The notes beneath the pieces are model-generated. The model searched no databases and had not been told where the DNA came from. It worked only from the letters and a program-made list of their open reading frames with translations. Position numbers and translations under genes: made by a program. A DNA stretch of 64,000 nt from NCBI RefSeq assembly GCF_016765655.2, contig NZ_CP086106.1, positions 62,001-126,000 on the forward strand. Reading direction: 5' to 3'. The stretch's first letter is position 1. Each line of letters begins with the position of its first letter. Shown piece by piece: positions 63,092 through 64,000 of the stretch. The stretch is from Skermanella mucosa (GTDB lineage Bacteria; Pseudomonadota; Alphaproteobacteria; Azospirillales; Azospirillaceae).

Positions 63092-64000
63092 ATGCTACAG
63101 AACCCTTTTGCTCGGCTGCTGAGCCGACGGTATCTGCTCCTCGCGGGCGGCGCCACCGCCATGGCGGGCCTGGTTCCCGGTTTTGCACGCTCGACATGGG
63201 CCACGGAGCCGACACACACACTGACGCCCGGTCCTGGAAGGGTCCAACTGGTCGGCGACGAGTACCCGGAGACGACCGTTTGGGCCTACGACGGCCGCGT
63301 GCCTGGACCCGAGATCCGCGTCCGCCAGGGCGATCGGGTCCGCATCGCCGTAACCAACCGCCTGGCCGAGGAGACTACCATCCACTGGCATGGCGTCCGC
63401 GTGCCGAATGCTATGGATGGCGTGCCGCACATGCCCCTCCCGCCCGTTGCACCTGGAGAGACCTTTACCTACGAGTTCGACACCGTGGACGCGGGCACGT
63501 TCTGGTACCACCCGCACATACGCAGCCACGAGCAGGTCGGCCGCGGCCTGTACGGACCGTTAATCGTCGAGGAGCGCCAGCCGATCCTGGTCGACCGCGA
63601 TGTCACTTGGGTACTAAGCGACTGGCGGCTGAAGAACGACGCTTCCGTCAGCGACGACTTCGGCAATATGATGGATACCAGCCACAACGGCCGGGTCGGC
63701 AATACCGTCACTATCAACGGGCGGGTATTGGACGAAATGCTGGTGCGGTCTGGCGAGCGGGTCCGGCTGCGCCTTATCAACGCCGCCAATGCCCGTATCT
63801 TCGGCCTTCGGTTCCAGGGGCATCGGCCGATGGTCGTCGCCATCGATGGTCACCCGGTGGAGCCCCACCAGCCGGAAGAGGATCGCATCGTGCTGGCACC
63901 CGCCATGCGCATCGACCTCGTGCTCGACATGGCCGGCACTCCTGGTGACCGCGCTACTGTCGTGGATGATTTCTACCGTGATCTCGCTTACCGGCTGGTG
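63092..64000 (+). CDS. Multicopper oxidase, partial (Tat-exported, CueO/CopA-like)
   Basis: 303 residues before the window edge. The Tat signal LLSRRYLLLAGGATAMAGLV (about 8-27) is followed by plastocyanin-like domain 1 with YDGRVPGPEIRVRQGDRVRI, TIHWHGVRVP (first H-x-H) and FWYHPHIRSHEQVGRGLYGP (second H-x-H), and domain 2 with NTVTINGRVLDEM and VRLRLINAANARIFGL. The C-terminal H-C-H copper motif is outside. Such enzymes oxidise Cu(I) to less toxic Cu(II) in the periplasm. ATG at 63092 is chosen by the Tat motif. Confidence 0.9.
   Translation, partial: MLQNPFARLLSRRYLLLAGGATAMAGLVPGFARSTWATEPTHTLTPGPGRVQLVGDEYPETTVWAYDGRVPGPEIRVRQGDRVRIAVTNRLAEETTIHWHGVRVPNAMDGVPHMPLPPVAPGETFTYEFDTVDAGTFWYHPHIRSHEQVGRGLYGPLIVEERQPILVDRDVTWVLSDWRLKNDASVSDDFGNMMDTSHNGRVGNTVTINGRVLDEMLVRSGERVRLRLINAANARIFGLRFQGHRPMVVAIDGHPVEPHQPEEDRIVLAPAMRIDLVLDMAGTPGDRATVVDDFYRDLAYRLV

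Overview
The window reads as chromosome or large-replicon DNA of a high-GC alphaproteobacterium, most likely Rhodospirillales (Azospirillum/Skermanella-like). This rests on GC-rich backbone genes (Lrp/AsnC regulator, ELM1-family protein, trxB, FemAB-like gene) and on the transposase families present. The taxon is an inference; no rRNA or tRNA gene was seen.

Layout. Positions 1-1545 are backbone: a partial Lrp/AsnC gene, a divergent ELM1-family gene and the first 51 codons of trxB. At about 1545 the resident trxB is cut and a complete, lower-GC trxB follows (1705-2703). From there to about 38690 is an accretion zone of nested mobile elements: at least five ISL3-type copies or remnants, plus IS66, IS3, IS5/IS427, IS110, IS21, IS1380, a MITE pair, a serine-recombinase element with readable boundaries (20113-22747), and a Tn554-like set of overlapping recombinase genes (29873-35421). 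Between them sit AT-richer cargo modules: an unassigned three-gene operon (5344-7655), a sigma-factor/unknown/ImmA-peptidase operon (11321-13121), a two-gene CBASS antiphage locus made of a Cap15-like effector and a CD-NTase (13621-15382), and an HTH-TPR plus membrane-protein pair (23591-25121).

At about 38690 a GC-rich FemAB-like gene resumes, truncated and frameshifted. It is followed by a nickel/cobalt-type cluster: transmembrane anchor protein, HupE/UreJ-like protein, His-rich exported protein, DmeR/RcnR-like repressor with an operator over its own ribosome binding site, and an NreB-like MFS exporter with a His-rich tail. A second IS zone (43605-49190) holds a full-length but frameshifted ISL3, a decayed IS1595, and an AT-rich pair (RHH regulator, MbtG-like flavin monooxygenase).

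From 49480 to the window end is a copper/silver resistance cluster: CusB with a C-terminal CusF domain, CusA, CusF, an ABC membrane domain without ATPase, membrane proteins, a CopA-type P1B ATPase behind a textbook CueR-type promoter, a Spy-like chaperone, a DUF2933 protein, several small secreted Cys/Met-rich proteins, and the start of a Tat-exported multicopper oxidase. Together these give inner-membrane Cu(I) export, RND-driven efflux to the outside, periplasmic chaperoning and periplasmic oxidation. No CueR gene is in the window, so control must be in trans.
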